Shown one piece after another: positions 32,012 to 43,689 of a DNA stretch of 64,000 bases; position 1 is the first letter of the stretch, and each line of letters starts with the position of its first letter. Under the pieces are notes generated by a model that saw only the letters and a list, made by a program, of their open reading frames with translations, was not told the origin of the DNA and did not search any database. The translations under genes were made by a program, and so were the position numbers. The stretch is from Rutpela maculata (Eukaryota; Arthropoda; Insecta; Coleoptera; Cerambycidae): assembly GCA_936432065.2 (NCBI GenBank), contig OW386287.2, forward strand, positions 79,363,804 to 79,427,803, in the 5' to 3' direction.

Positions 32012-33416
32012 CAGGGTGTAATCAGTTTCATGTCATTAAAAAAAACTGGTAATGAAGACCGACGAGACAAACAAAAAACCTTTATGACTTTTTCCCCTAG
32101 GGGTACTTTGAAAGAAACTGACCTAAGTCAACAATTTAAATATTAGGGTAGGAAACATTTGAGAACCACTACCTTTGTGGGTCAATGGACGTGTACTAGG
32201 TATAATTCTACGACTTTTAAATTGTCATAAAAAAGTGCAAAGATTACCGACCGACTCGTCGCCGGCCGGCGGTTCAAAGCAAACGGCGGTACCTTTGATG
32301 CGCGCCGCAACCGAACCAATTATAAAAATGTAAATAATTCGTTATCTCCTTTTGCAGAACAGCAAGCAATTCATAGGCATAGAAGGGGCTTAAACACAGC
32401 ATTTCTTTACATGTGTGTTTTTTTAATTTAGAACAAAATACCTATTGGAGCTTTTTTTGTTGTTTATAATTTATTAGATTTAAATGTGGTTTATTAACAT
32501 TTGTAAATGAGTGTTCTGGGTTAAAAGCTTAAAAAATGAGAAATTATTACATGACATTGGGAAATAAAGAGTTAGGCGTCTTAGATACGATAACAGAATT
32601 ATTAAGTTAGGAAAAAATCTGATTTATTTAACGAATTGCCGATCAGGTATCGAAAACTAAAATTATTCAATAAATCTAGATCTTACCAATAAAGTTGATT
32701 TACATAAATTATTCGAAATGGCTTCCGTCTGCATCAATACACTTTTCGTCGAACTAAGGACAGACGCACTCCGTTTAACACATTTGGTAAATTAGGATCA
32801 TTTTTTATGGTTCCTATGCACATTAAAATACCACACTAAACTATTAACTAACGTTATCATTAAAGAAAATAAAAATAAAGACTTTGTCCAAAATCCAAAA
32901 CAAACACAAAAAGAACGAACAAGTAGTGTCTGTACGTAATCAAAAACTTAACGACTTGAACGGTAAGTCAATAAAACAAATCTTAACTGTAAATACGTGG
33001 CCTAAAATTAAAAAAGAACGAAAACAACGAACGGGTTCGACGTGTGTCCTTAAGGAAGTGCCCGCAGAAACGAAAATATTGCACAAGAGGGAGTATAGTT
33101 TTACCTTATCTACTTTTAAAAAAACCATAAAAAAGTGTGATTATTAACTTGTGCGCCGACGCGCGGGCTGTACAAAGGAGCGCAATACTTTGAAAAAACC
33201 GCATTAGTGTATTTGATGGTTAGAAGCGCCGACATACGCCAAAATAAAAACCTATCCTAACATTCCAGCAGTTCTCAAACAATTTTATTGAAAATTTTCG
33301 AAATTTTTGTTTATTTTTTTTTTCTAAAACTATGGGTTTTAGACCCCATGTTATATAAGGTTTTTTGTTCGTTTAGTCGTTCCCCACCATCATGACATGA
33401 AAATGATTACACCCTG
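32012..33416. mobile_element. TA-flanked TIR element of Tc1/mariner type, decayed
   Basis: CAGGGTGTAATCA at the left end is mirrored by TGATTACACCCTG at the right, followed by further matches (TTTCATGTCAT; ACAAAAAACCTT). Both ends are flanked by TA. The 1.4-kb length fits Tc1/mariner elements. On the minus strand near 32715-32745 the reading CIDADGSHFE resembles the C-terminal end of IS630/Tc1-type transposases. The rest of the transposase is not recognisable. A basic 87-codon frame at 32884-33147 on the plus strand has no match I know. Confidence 0.6.
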
Positions 33417-33418
33417 TA

Positions 33419-34049
33419 TAATTAAACAATTAAAAAATGGCGTTAAACTTTAATTATTGTATAATAAACTCATTTTTTTATGTATGAATGAACGAATTAA
33501 GTCTTTACCAACAACATTAAATTAATTTTCAATCAAAAAATGTATTACTTGTAATTATTGTTATATATTTATTAATTATAAACATAAGTTTTTATTAATA
33601 TTTAATTTCATATTTACTTTAATTTCACACAAAAAATTACAATCCTATAAATATACTATTTTTATAATTTTCAGCAATAAAATAAGCTAGATCTCCTGAC
33701 CTAAAAAGAACATTGAGGTGACCTGGAAGGCGGTTAAAAATATTTTCAAAATATTTTCAAACTATAATAATTTATGGGTCACAAAAATTCATAATAATAC
33801 AGTTCAATTTTTATATCTATTGACCATTTACCCTTATTTATATTGTACTTTTATTATTTAATGAAAAACTCTCCTATTAGAACAGTACCTAGAAGTAAAA
33901 AATATACAAATTTAGAAATAATTTCATATGTAATGATTACAATTCTATTGGTGATTTTTGTAGTAAAAAGTATCATCCTTAATTTCTCTATAGTCCCGAC
34001 ACCTGCTCTTGCCTCCGAGGGGAGAGAATTATTAATAAATCAAACCATC
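33419..34049. other. unassigned AT-rich DNA
   Basis: A 69-codon hydrophobic-centred frame at 33843-34052 lies here, but I have no reason to call it a gene. Confidence 0.4.
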
Positions 34050-34710
34050 TAATATTTAAAAAAGTATTGATGATTTATTTTTTGGGGTCGCTGATTACGA
34101 ATCTGAGTCAAAATTCATAAATTCAAAATGGCGAACCCAATATGGTGGACGGAAATTTTTTCTAAAGCAAGTACTTTAAACTAACAAAGAAATTTGACCA
34201 TCTGCGTGATACTATATATTAACCAAAACGGTAGTTGAGAGTTTTTTTTAAATTTCTTAAAGAAGTATGAAAACACACTTTGTTTCCCTCATGACTTCAT
34301 TGTTTTTCATGATACAGAAACAAGTAACGAATCATGTGAGAGCTTAATTAATTATCATTAATATTTGTTTGTTTTCAACATGTTGATCCAAGTGTCATAG
34401 TTTCTGAGGTATTCAACATTTAAACTAAATACTTCATCCTATAAACTTTCAAACGCCATCTTTAAACTTCAATATCTCCTAAACTATTAATCCTAGACAA
34501 ATATAAAAAAATCTGTAATAGTATTTACGCAGAACTTCCCTCTCCATTTAGTACTTTTCATTTATTCATTTTCTTCTCTTTATTTGTCTTTCTTTGTTAT
34601 TAATGACTGTATTTGTTTATTTTTACAGTGTATATATACATTTGTAAAACAAATTATATACTTAACTTTAAATCTATTTTTGCAATTCTGATGTAAATCA
34701 ATTTTTGTTA

Positions 34711-35414
34711 TAGTGTGTCTCCGGATTCAGTTTACAAAAAAATTAGTACGGCTTTCATTTTCTGCAGTCTCGGTCTGCTTGACGTAAAGTGGATTTTTAC
34801 CAAATTTCAGTTAAAATGTGATCTAACTCGCGGAGTTTTTCTAAGAAGAAAATAAATCATCGTAGGTAAGCTGATCTTTCTACTAATTTTACGGAAATAT
34901 TTTAAAAAAGTTAGACCCATATGCCAACTTTCATTTCATTTGAAGAAGAGAAATGATAATACTACTTAAAGTAAATAGATTTTTGTTTTTTAACACAATT
35001 AACAATTTCAACGAATTCAACTAAAAACCTATTCAAATAGTACCCCACCTAAATTACTACATAATTCCACCCTTCTTCTAATTCTCTGTAACTTCGTCTA
35101 GTTTCTTCAAGAGGTATTATTATTATTATTCTTTGTTCAAATACAATGAGAGTTGGCATATGGCTCTAACTTTCAATGCAAGATATTTTATCCAAATAGA
35201 ATTTTTCCGTAAAATTAACAGAAAGACCAGTTTACTTACAATGATTTATTTTCTTCTTAGATTAACTCCGCGAAATAGATCCCATTTCAACTGAAATTTA
35301 GTAAAAATCCATTTTACGTCAAGCAGACCGAGACTGCAAAAAATGAAAGCCGTACTATTTTTTTTTTTTTTTGATATATTATACCAATCACAAACTCAAT
35401 CCGGAGACACACTG
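34711..35414. mobile_element. 704-bp foldback MITE nested in the left arm
   Basis: AGTGTGTCTCCGGATT at the left faces AATCCGGAGACACACT at the right, and both ends abut TA (34709-34710 and 35415-35416). The arms extend about 250 bp inward (ACGGCTTTCATTTT, CGTAAAGTGGATTTTTA and their inverses). No coding sequence. Confidence 0.8.
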
Positions 35415-35439
35415 TATCCATCAATAAATACTGTTATTA

Positions 35440-36125
35440 ATATTATCTTTTGTTTAGGATGACCACCCTGTATACTTTTTTTAATAAAAGTATATCAGGT
35501 TTTCTTCCTGGCAATAGTGCAACTACATTCCAAATATTTTTTTCTCTGCCGTTTCCTAATTACTTAGTTATTTTTTAGAGTGACCACCCTGTATATATTT
35601 CACTAAAAGTATGTCAGATTTCATCCTCGGTAATTGTGTCAACTACAGTCCAAATATTATATCCACCATAATTATTTTTCATCGTGACCACCTTGAACAT
35701 TCTTCTTCCCTGACAGTTGAGTTAACTACGTGCAAAATATTATCCGTAACATTTTTTCATAATTTTTTTTTAGGGTGACCACTCTGTATCGTTTTTTTAT
35801 ATTTTTTTCGACAGTTGTGATAACTACATGCCGAGTATTATTGCCATCCGTCACATTTTTCGTACTCTTTTTTAGGGTGAAGAACCTGTATGTTTTTTTG
35901 TTCTTTTCCTGGACAGTTGTTGTGTTAACTACATCCCAAATATTATAGTTTTCCATCACATTTTTTCCTTATTTTTTTTAGGTTAACCACCATGAATATT
36001 GATTTTCATATTTTTCTTCTTTCTTCTGACAATTGTGCTAATTGCAAGTGAAATATTATCGTCCTGTGTCACATTTCTAAATTTTTTTAGAGTGACCACC
36101 CTGTATATTATCTTTTCATATATTT
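35440..36125 (+). repeat. seven tandem units of about 90-120 bp (left array)
   Basis: GACCACCCTGTATA or a variant recurs at about 35460, 35580, 35685, 35775, 35877, 35983 and 36093. Each is followed by a T-rich stretch and an ACAGTTG.GTTAACTACA segment. Confidence 0.8.
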
Positions 36126-36199
36126 CTTCCACCTCCTATAAATTAGGAAGCCCTCGAATAATATAGAAACATTTCTTTAAGGTACTTACTACTTACTTA

Positions 36200-36243
36200 C
36201 CGGCTTTGTGCGGTGACACAATGCTTAACGTGTTAGGCTTGCT
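36200..36243 (+). repeat. tRNA-derived SINE head, truncated
   Basis: CCGGCT, an A box-like stretch and TGCTTAACGTGTTAGGCTTGC match the first 45 bases of the SINE at 18668. The match stops abruptly where a LINE coding frame begins. Confidence 0.55.
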
Positions 36244-36245
36244 CA

Positions 36246-37051
36246 CTCGAAAAGACAATACACTTTGGAGAATGACAAAGTTGTTAAAAAACAACTTTAA
36301 ATCAATTCCCACTCTCGTAAAGGACAACAAATCATTTGTCAAAGATTTAGATAAGGCCGAGTTGCTTGCAGGTCACCTACAACAAACAAACACAACAACA
36401 CCTAACGTAACAGATGAACAAGAAAATATAACTAGACTTGCCAAACAGATCCCTTCCCACTATCCCATCCCACCTCGAAAATTAGCTAAATTACAAACAA
36501 ATCCTACTTCAATTACCAAAATATTAAAAACACTCCCAAATCTAAAAGCCCCCGGCCCTGATAATATCCCCAATATTTTACTCAATAACCTTCCAAAAAA
36601 AGCTCTTGCACAACTTACCTATATCCTAAATTCGGTGATTAAACTGCAATGCTTTCCTGCATCATGAAAACTGGGGATTGTGATCCCCATCCTGAAGCCA
36701 AATAAGCCACCGCGTGATCCTCGCATCTACCGACCCATTTGTTTGCTTAACACTATGGGAAAGGTGGCTAAGAGAGTCGTGCTACGACTTCTACACAAGA
36801 AACTCGTGAAACACCGCCTACTGCCGATGCAGCAGTTTGGTTTCAGGGTGGGGCACAGTAGAACACTTTCGCTAGTAAAAGTGGTGCAGGATATCATTGA
36901 CTCGTACAACAAGAAGCAGTGTACTGTCATGTTGCTATTAGATATTGAACGCGCCTTCGATACTGTGTGGCATAACGGGCTAGTCTACAAACTACAATAT
37001 GTTTGTGGACTGCCCGGGTATTTGGATACCCTCATCAAAAACTATAGTTGA
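36246..37051 (+). pseudogene. Jockey-type LINE reverse transcriptase relic
   Basis: The reading contains the fingers and palm of a Jockey-like reverse transcriptase: LKAPGPDNIPNILL, a PILKPNKPPRDPRIYRPI stretch, QFGFRVGHS, and the first catalytic aspartate in LLDIERAFDTVWH. One TGA at 36665-36667 breaks an otherwise single frame. The frame ends at 37051, before the second catalytic motif (YADD), so the 3' half is missing. The 5' end joins a SINE head in frame. Confidence 0.85.
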
Positions 37052-37174
37052 AATAATCGTAATAGTGTGCCGTTTTGAGGGACGTTATGTGGGGCGAGAG
37101 GAATAATAGGCGGCAACTAGATCTCCCGATATCGGTCATTGGATGTCGACATCTGACGTAGCGTGTAGGAGTAA

Positions 37175-37372
37175 TCTGTTAGGCTGTTATTTGAATTCTT
37201 GACCGTAGTCGAGCTTACACTGTCGCGTCGGGGTGGAGATATAATTCAACAACACTGCCTACATGGGCGGTACGTCTATCACGTCTGTCACTATTGCGAA
37301 TGTTTCAACACCGAAACACCTGGCCGTTGTATCACTCTTCGTGGTCAGCACGCGAAATGTGACGCAATGTAA
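37175..37372 (+). other. Cys/His-rich open frame without start codon
   Basis: The frame is open for 65 codons between two stops. Its end reads HCLHGRYVYHVCHYCECF and, a few residues on, GRC and KCDAM. The clustered Cys and His suggest a zinc-binding tail, but I cannot place it in a family. It may be the 3' remnant of a transposon gene enclosed by the giant inverted repeat. Confidence 0.3.
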
Positions 37373-37468
37373 ATTTTTTTATTGTCAAATGAAATAAATA
37401 AAATATTGAGATACTAATGAAATGTATCCCATAGTTAAATAGAATAAAAAATACTTAATTTGGAAATT

Positions 37469-37732
37469 TGTTAGGCTTGCGACCACGGGGTTCGACTCCT
37501 GAGGGTATGGATGTGATGTGACTGCGGTTGTGGGAGAGACAACATGGCCTAGTCGCTCTCCTCTCCTGAGTTCGAGTCTCAGCTGCGACAGATGGCAATG
37601 TCGCAGGGAATGGGTGTTGTGATGTCTATGTGTGTGTGTGGTCGTCCTGGTTGAGTGGTAGAATAGCCTAAGTTTAAACTCCGCCAGGAGATAAATATAC
37701 ATAAGGCGATTAAAAAAATATAAATAAATAAA
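37469..37732 (+). mobile_element. tRNA-derived SINE, second copy
   Basis: It matches the SINE at 18668-18998 from the TTAGGTTTGCGACCACGG region to the ATAAGGCGATTAAAAAA end and lacks the first part of the head. A small deletion runs through the B box region. Confidence 0.85.
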
Positions 37733-38518
37733 TTACATAAAACAAATTTAATTGATGTGACATTATTTCTAAATTAAGACCTCTAGTTACTGTACCACTA
37801 TATAGTTACTGTTACTTTAAATTTAAATTATACGACTAAAACTGATATTTCCATTTAGTTATGTCTAGTCTAGACACTTCCAAACCTATATCTTATGTTC
37901 CCCGAAGCCACGGAGATAATTGATAGTTGAACTTTGTTAAACAATGAAAATTCACCGGAATATTGGCCAACTTGACAAGTGAGTTAGGCACTCAAGTGGA
38001 AGCTACTTGATATTCTTGTTTCGCACGGTTTATCATTAAATACATTTGCATTCTGTCCATAATTAACGTAGGAATTGGTAGATAAGGATTTCTGTTGTAA
38101 CCAGGATATAATTGCCATGTTGTGGACCTACAACGTTAGGTCTCTAGAATTGTATATGCCTCTAAGCAAACAGATGTATAGTTACCAAGCTTCGCTGAGT
38201 ACGGTAAGCTATGTCTCGCATAGTATATCTTGAATGTTAATTACACACTTGACGGGTAATTCCTTAATGAGATATATTGTGCGTAGAAATTGCTTTAATA
38301 TCATTTCGGAACCAGCTTAACGAAAATATTTTATAACCTTTCTATTATATTACATTTTTCAAAAGATAAATTTATCAAAATCTGAATTTACTTCCCTCGC
38401 TTACCAAAGGAAAGTATTGTAATAGTGAAAAAATCACCCTCCGAGATTTCTTCGGATTTTTACGTTTCAGAGAACGTGGATTACGAAAATTAAAGCCATT
38501 TAATTCCGTAAGTCAGTA
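37733..38518. other. unassigned AT-rich DNA
   Basis: No recognisable gene or repeat before the TGTC run at its end. Confidence 0.5.

Positions 38519-38572
<54 letters not shown>
38519..38572 (+). repeat. (TGTC)n microsatellite
   Basis: An uninterrupted TGTC run of about 13 units is preceded by a CTTCCCTCGCTTACC...GAAAGTATTG stretch like those heading other (TGTC)n repeats in insects. Confidence 0.95.
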
Positions 38573-38573
<1 letters not shown>

Positions 38574-38639
38574 TGGCGCTATATCTCCAAACCACTTGAC
38601 GAAGAAGGATAATATTTGGTAGATAGTTGATGCTACTGC

Positions 38640-39100
38640 CAACGAAGAACTGGGTACTGTTACGTTGAAAGATACACAAGGTGGACCACATAAAACTTAT
38701 AATTAAAAAAAAAACGAGGGAACACGTTAATATTTGACATGTAGTTAACACAGCTGTCAAGGAAGAAAAATATGGAAAAAATATAGGTGGTCACTCAAAA
38801 AAAAAAAAATGTGGCAGATCACGATAATACTTCGCATGCAGGTAACACAACTGTCGAAGAAAAGAAATATGAAAAGAAAAAATATACAGGGTGGTCCCCA
38901 AAAAAAATTAAAATGTGGCGGAGCACGATAATATTTATCATGCAGTTAACACAACTGTCAAAGAAGAAATATATGAAAAATATACAGGGTGGTTACCTTA
39001 AAAAAATTAAAGAAAAAAATGTGATGGATGGAAATAATATTTCGAATGCAGTTATTACAACTGTCTAGGAAGAAAAATATGAAAAATATACAGGGGTAAA
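38640..39100 (-). repeat. five tandem units of about 100 bp (right array)
   Basis: Inverse-oriented copies of the left array units: TATACAGGGTGGT or a variant recurs at about 38685, 38783, 38888, 38983 and 39089, with AGTTAACACAACTGTC between. Confidence 0.8.
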
Positions 39101-39945
39101 TAGCTTTACCGATTTTTTTATTAACTCTATAACATAGAGAACCAAAAAGTTATGACAAAAACAATGTGCTTCTTCGCATTTTTTCAATAAAATCGTCGCC
39201 GTTTTGTTATGTTATGTAGTCAGTAATTAACAAAATATATTCTCGTATTCTGTTTTTCGTTAAAATATAGCATGACCTATATACTCAAATTCTATCGCCC
39301 GTCTACAACACTTGTTTCAGAATACTATATACGCATTTTCGAGAAAACGTAAAACTTTTGTTTCTTTGCAAATATCCCAATAAATATTAGTTTTAGTGAG
39401 AAATAGTGTACATCAAAAATAAAGCTCATAAACTGAAAATTAATTTATTTTATTTTGATATTTATGTAGGATTAATAGTTTCGGAGATATTTAAGATTAA
39501 AGATGGCATTCAAACGTTCATAAGATAAAATATTTAGTTTATATGTTAAATATCTTAGAAGCAATGACACATCCATGATAAGTTATAAGAAACAGAATTA
39601 AAGATAATTTATCATTCTTTCAATTTTCGTTTGTTTCTGTAACACAAAAATAGAATTTATGACCGGAACAATGTGCGTTGTCACATTTTTTGTAACAAAA
39701 TGTGGCCATTTTGTTATTGTAATTATCCAGTAATTAGTACTTTTTCAAAAATACGGTTTTTCGTTAATATATAGCATCATCTAGATGCTCAATTTTCTTT
39801 GCATTTAAAACACTTGCTTTAGAAAAAAATTCGAACCGCCATATCGGAGCCCCCATTTTGATTTTTTTTATTTTGAATTTAGATTCGTAATTAGTAATTC
39901 CAAAAACATAAATATCCCACGTTTCAAAAATAAATCAGTAATACT

Positions 39946-41021
39946 TTTGCAAATAAAATAGGAAAGAATTAGTAGGGACAAAAACAAATAGTGAGGAAAA
40001 TAGCGCCATACACCCCAAAGAGGAAACACGAAGCAGCTATGGACACGTGTCCTAACTAAAACTCGTGGGATAAATTGATCTTATCTAATAATTGTTGATA
40101 AACAATTATAACAATATACAAAAGTTTCTTACAAAATATGAACATTAATAATATTTTACGTAATTTAATTAATATGACAGAAAGGCTTAGAACATTAGAA
40201 AAAGTAATACAGTAGTAGCGTAGCATTCAGAGTATCTAACCTGATTAAGAAATTTATTTAAACATTAAATTTTAAATTGCAAAAATAAACATTAAAACAA
40301 TTGAAAAATTGCATAGTCAAGTGAAAACTCCACTGGAGACAAAAGACATGAAATGTTTATTATCGTGGTGATAAAATGATACAATTGTAATGGATCTTAT
40401 ATAAAATGGTTAAACCTAGAGAATATTTAATGAACGCATGATGTCCTATAAATGCGATTGTGGAAGAAAAATAAAATCGCGTACCTTTCTGAACGTATAA
40501 TGACAACTGTAAAATGAGAGGGATCGTAAAAAAGAACTTTTTTAGAAATATATAGTACAGACATCCCAAGAAAGATTTATACATATATTTTAAAACTCAA
40601 AAGAGGTAACTTTCAAAGTATCCCAGATCCTTCTATCTAAATTAAGCTGGCAATATATTTTGGTAGCAATTTGTCTCCACTTTCTTGACCTGAATCGACA
40701 CTAGCCTTTTCCAATAATTATTGACACAATTAAAATGCTCGGGTTTCTGTAAAATTAAATTTGAAAACTAAATAGCATTTTTGCAAAAATAGTGAGCATG
40801 AAATACATTTAAATATCTTTGAAAACTTTTTTGTTTTATCCTCTTTTCAATGGTGTATGATGGAATGCTAGTAGTACATTCAATACAAAAGATATTCCTG
40901 TAGACAGTCAAATTTTATTAGGTATAAAATTAAGTACGGTGTTTAGATCTATGTATACTGTAATGTTTAGAATTAATTAAACAAAGATAAAATTTTGGGG
41001 CGAGCGTAGAGGCGTCTTGAA
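39946..41021. other. unassigned AT-rich DNA
   Basis: I see no coding signal or structured repeat here. Confidence 0.5.
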
Positions 41022-42238
41022 TGTACAGGGGGTCGTGTCTGTTACCAAAGCTGTATAATTTGTACGTCTCCGAGTTCCCGGAGTTTCGGAATACGAAACT
41101 TGCCAAGTACGCCGACGCCACGACCATGTACGCGCACATGCTGCTTAAAGCACACATAGTCCATGCCACGCCATATTAAAACTTGTGGAAAATTCGGATC
41201 AACGCCGAGAAGTCCGAGGCGATCCTCTTCATGTGCCGACTCGGATTTTAACGCCACTTGCGATCAGGGGTAGAGAAATTCCTATCAAACGGTGCGTATC
41301 TGGGGTTAACTTAGACAAACGACTGACGTTTGATAACCTCATCAACGAGACAGTACGCAAAGTCTACTTCATGACCAGGAGTCTATACCCGCTCTTGGAG
41401 AGAGGTAGCGAACTTAACAGAAATAATAAAGGAAACTATGGTGATCAGGCAGACAATCACATACGCGGCGCCGGCATGGTACAGCTTATCGGCCACGAAA
41501 ATGCGCAAACTAAAAGTTCTAGAACACAAATTTATGCTCCTTATTTCATACTCTTTCCTCAGAGATCTCTATGCACGTTGCCACGACATAACCTCACTAG
41601 CGGATTTCGTCCAAGAAATTCCAAATATTTTACATCACCAAACTGGGCGATATTTCGCTAACCCGCAACATAACCCAAATCAGACAGCATAATGCAATAT
41701 TATTTAATCTGAGACACCCCCTACCATACCAGGCATTGCCTATTTTCCGACAACTCCCTTAGCCAAATCTTCCCCTACCTCCATAAAACCCTATCCTATC
41801 ATATTTCTAAACTTTAACTTTAATCTCCTCTTTCCTTTTATATTTGTTCGATTTTTTATTCGATTGTTCATCTTTTTTGTTTTTTTTTTATCATTTTGTT
41901 CGTAAATTCTTTTTAGGCCGAAAAAATTCTTGAAAATTATAGCATTTTTAACGATCTCATTTACTTTATCATATCTTCCTAGAGACAGGATGACCACCAG
42001 GGCGAAAGTTCTCGTAAGGGTTTTTTCGTTTAACTTTTTACCCGAGTCAGCAGCGCAATTTTTGTAAGTGCTTTGCCAAGTGTTGCGTTATTTTTAATTA
42101 GCTTTAGATCTCTGCGTAGACACAAATTTTTAATTTTATTACGCTACGTGCCGTGGTTGTTTGGTTGACTCCGGGCCAGAATCTGGTAAGGCACATAGTT
42201 GTATTAGAATTAAGAATAAAATCTGTTTTGACTTTTGA
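41022..42238 (+). pseudogene. Jockey-type LINE, 5'-truncated, with 3' end
   Basis: The fragment starts in the palm (LPKLYNLYVSEFP). The catalytic YADD reads YADA, so the second aspartate is lost. It continues through INAEKSEAILF, a SGVNLDKRLTF stretch, and ITYAAPAWYSLSATKMR, over at least two frame changes. The 3' untranslated part ends with CCGTGGTTG...CCGGGCC and a tail of TTTTGAC repeats. A second 3' end of the same kind is at 24960-25235. Dead copy. Confidence 0.8.
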
Positions 42239-42261
42239 CTTTTGACAAGTACTTCGATACT

Positions 42262-42588
42262 TACATTGAAGCAGCGTTCATCGCGGTTAGTACTTGGATG
42301 GGTGCGTCTGAGGAAACACAGCGATCTCGTCCCACCTCCTAGCGGCTTGTATATCAGTGTATGCGTAGAAGCTATGTAATTTGAGGTGAGAATTACGTAA
42401 TGGATATACCATCCTTCGGAGGGGACGTAAAGCAATTGGTCTCTTTTCTATTAAATGTTAGGCAAGTAAAAGATCCTACTCTTCGACAGAGAAGAGGTTC
42501 GGAAGCATTTCCAGGCGGGGGTAGCTCATCTCCTGGCATTGATAGCAAAAATAGGCCAACGGTAAATCAATAAATAAATAAATAAATA
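42262..42588 (+). mobile_element. 5S rRNA-related SINE (SINE3-like)
   Basis: GCGGTTAGTACTTGGATGGGTG near its 5' end is the conserved 3' part of insect 5S rRNA, which contains the internal pol III control region. The rest is unrelated to 5S, and the 3' end is a run of AAAT units. It follows the LINE tail directly. I judge it a SINE and not a 5S gene, because only a fragment of 5S is present. Confidence 0.55.
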
Positions 42589-43689
42589 GAAAAAGATATA
42601 ATTAAAAACAATGATGTTCAAAATGCTAACCGCCATTTCTAATATATCCATGTGCTTTTCTTCCAATTTCGGTGGTAGTGACGCCTAATCTAATTTCTTC
42701 CTTCATTAATTTTCCTGGTAAGGTAGTCGCGTACCCCAGACGAGGATTCCATATTATGAATGAGTCCGTACTAATGAATGAATGTTTTATAAAATGGCAA
42801 TTAATCTCCTATTTTTTTTTTGTATCTAGTTTCTTATATGCGTGGTCCAAATGAGGTGGCTATCAGTAAATTTACCTCACATATTTTCTGTTTGCTTTAA
42901 ATGTTAATTCAATTGTATTATTGTCATACATTTCTGAAGACTTGAGTGTTACAGAGAGACAGGATGAGCTTTCCATCATCTACAAATGTGAACTTGTACA
43001 AATGTTAGTAACATCAAATAAATAAACTAGAGACATTCAAAGGCACATTATATGTTCGTGTAAAATTCTCAACAGACCTATTCCATTAATTTGCACAGTA
43101 ATTAAATGTCTTGATGCCGAGTGAAGTGGATTCCGTTAAAGTGCATTTGATATTTGATGTCTATATGTGGATTGTGCACTATTCCATTATTTTTGCTTGA
43201 AACCTTTTCTCTCTCATTAAAATCCATCATCAACCCCTAGAATACTTTTTCCCAGTAGTAATTTGGCCGTATCCTGCTACGTTGAATTCTCACTAAACGA
43301 GTTTCTGAGATGGCACAATTGACTGATTCGTAATAGAACTCCTAATTGCAAAAACTTCTAGATTAATTCGAAACTGTGTAAGATATTTAAACCAAAGCTG
43401 GATTTAAACGTGAACTCAAAATTAACCACAAATTGTCATCATTTCCCAAGATATTTTAATTTAAATAGTTTGAATAAATATTTGACATTTGAAGTACAGT
43501 AGTAATAATTCATTTTCATATCAATATTCATTTATTTATTTTCATTGTGTTACGAAATATTCAGATTTCAAATTAATAAATTATTTTAAAAATTTATAAT
43601 TTACTCTATATAGTTTATAGATGTACAATTGATTAGTGCGAGTACTTAACATTATTTAATGAAATGCCCATATTTAAACTAGTGGAAGC
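42589..43689. other. unassigned AT-rich DNA
   Basis: No recognisable feature. Confidence 0.5.

Larger units (their letters stand above)
34050..39945. mobile_element. giant inverted-repeat structure
   Basis: The left arm from about 34050 and the right arm ending about 39945 are inverse copies. Examples are TCTAAAGCAAGTACTTTAAA on the left facing AAAACACTTGCTTTAGAA on the right, and AATCTGAGTCAAAATTC facing GAATTTAGATT. The inner parts of both arms are arrays of roughly 100-bp units ending CCACCCTGTATA. On the right, a segment is additionally duplicated (about 39120-39330 and 39650-39830). Interrupted arms of 1.3-2 kb enclose a LINE relic and SINE pieces. It resembles foldback or subterminal-repeat-rich DNA transposons. 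No transposase is recognisable. Confidence 0.6.

Noticed and set aside
35726..35959. Repetitive frames in the 35.4-36.1 and 38.8-39.1 kb arrays
   Set aside because: The apparent protein repeats reflect the roughly 100-bp DNA units and differ in frame between the arrays.
42270..42310. Possible 5S rRNA gene
   Set aside because: Only about 22 bases match 5S; the 5' half and the terminal stem are missing.
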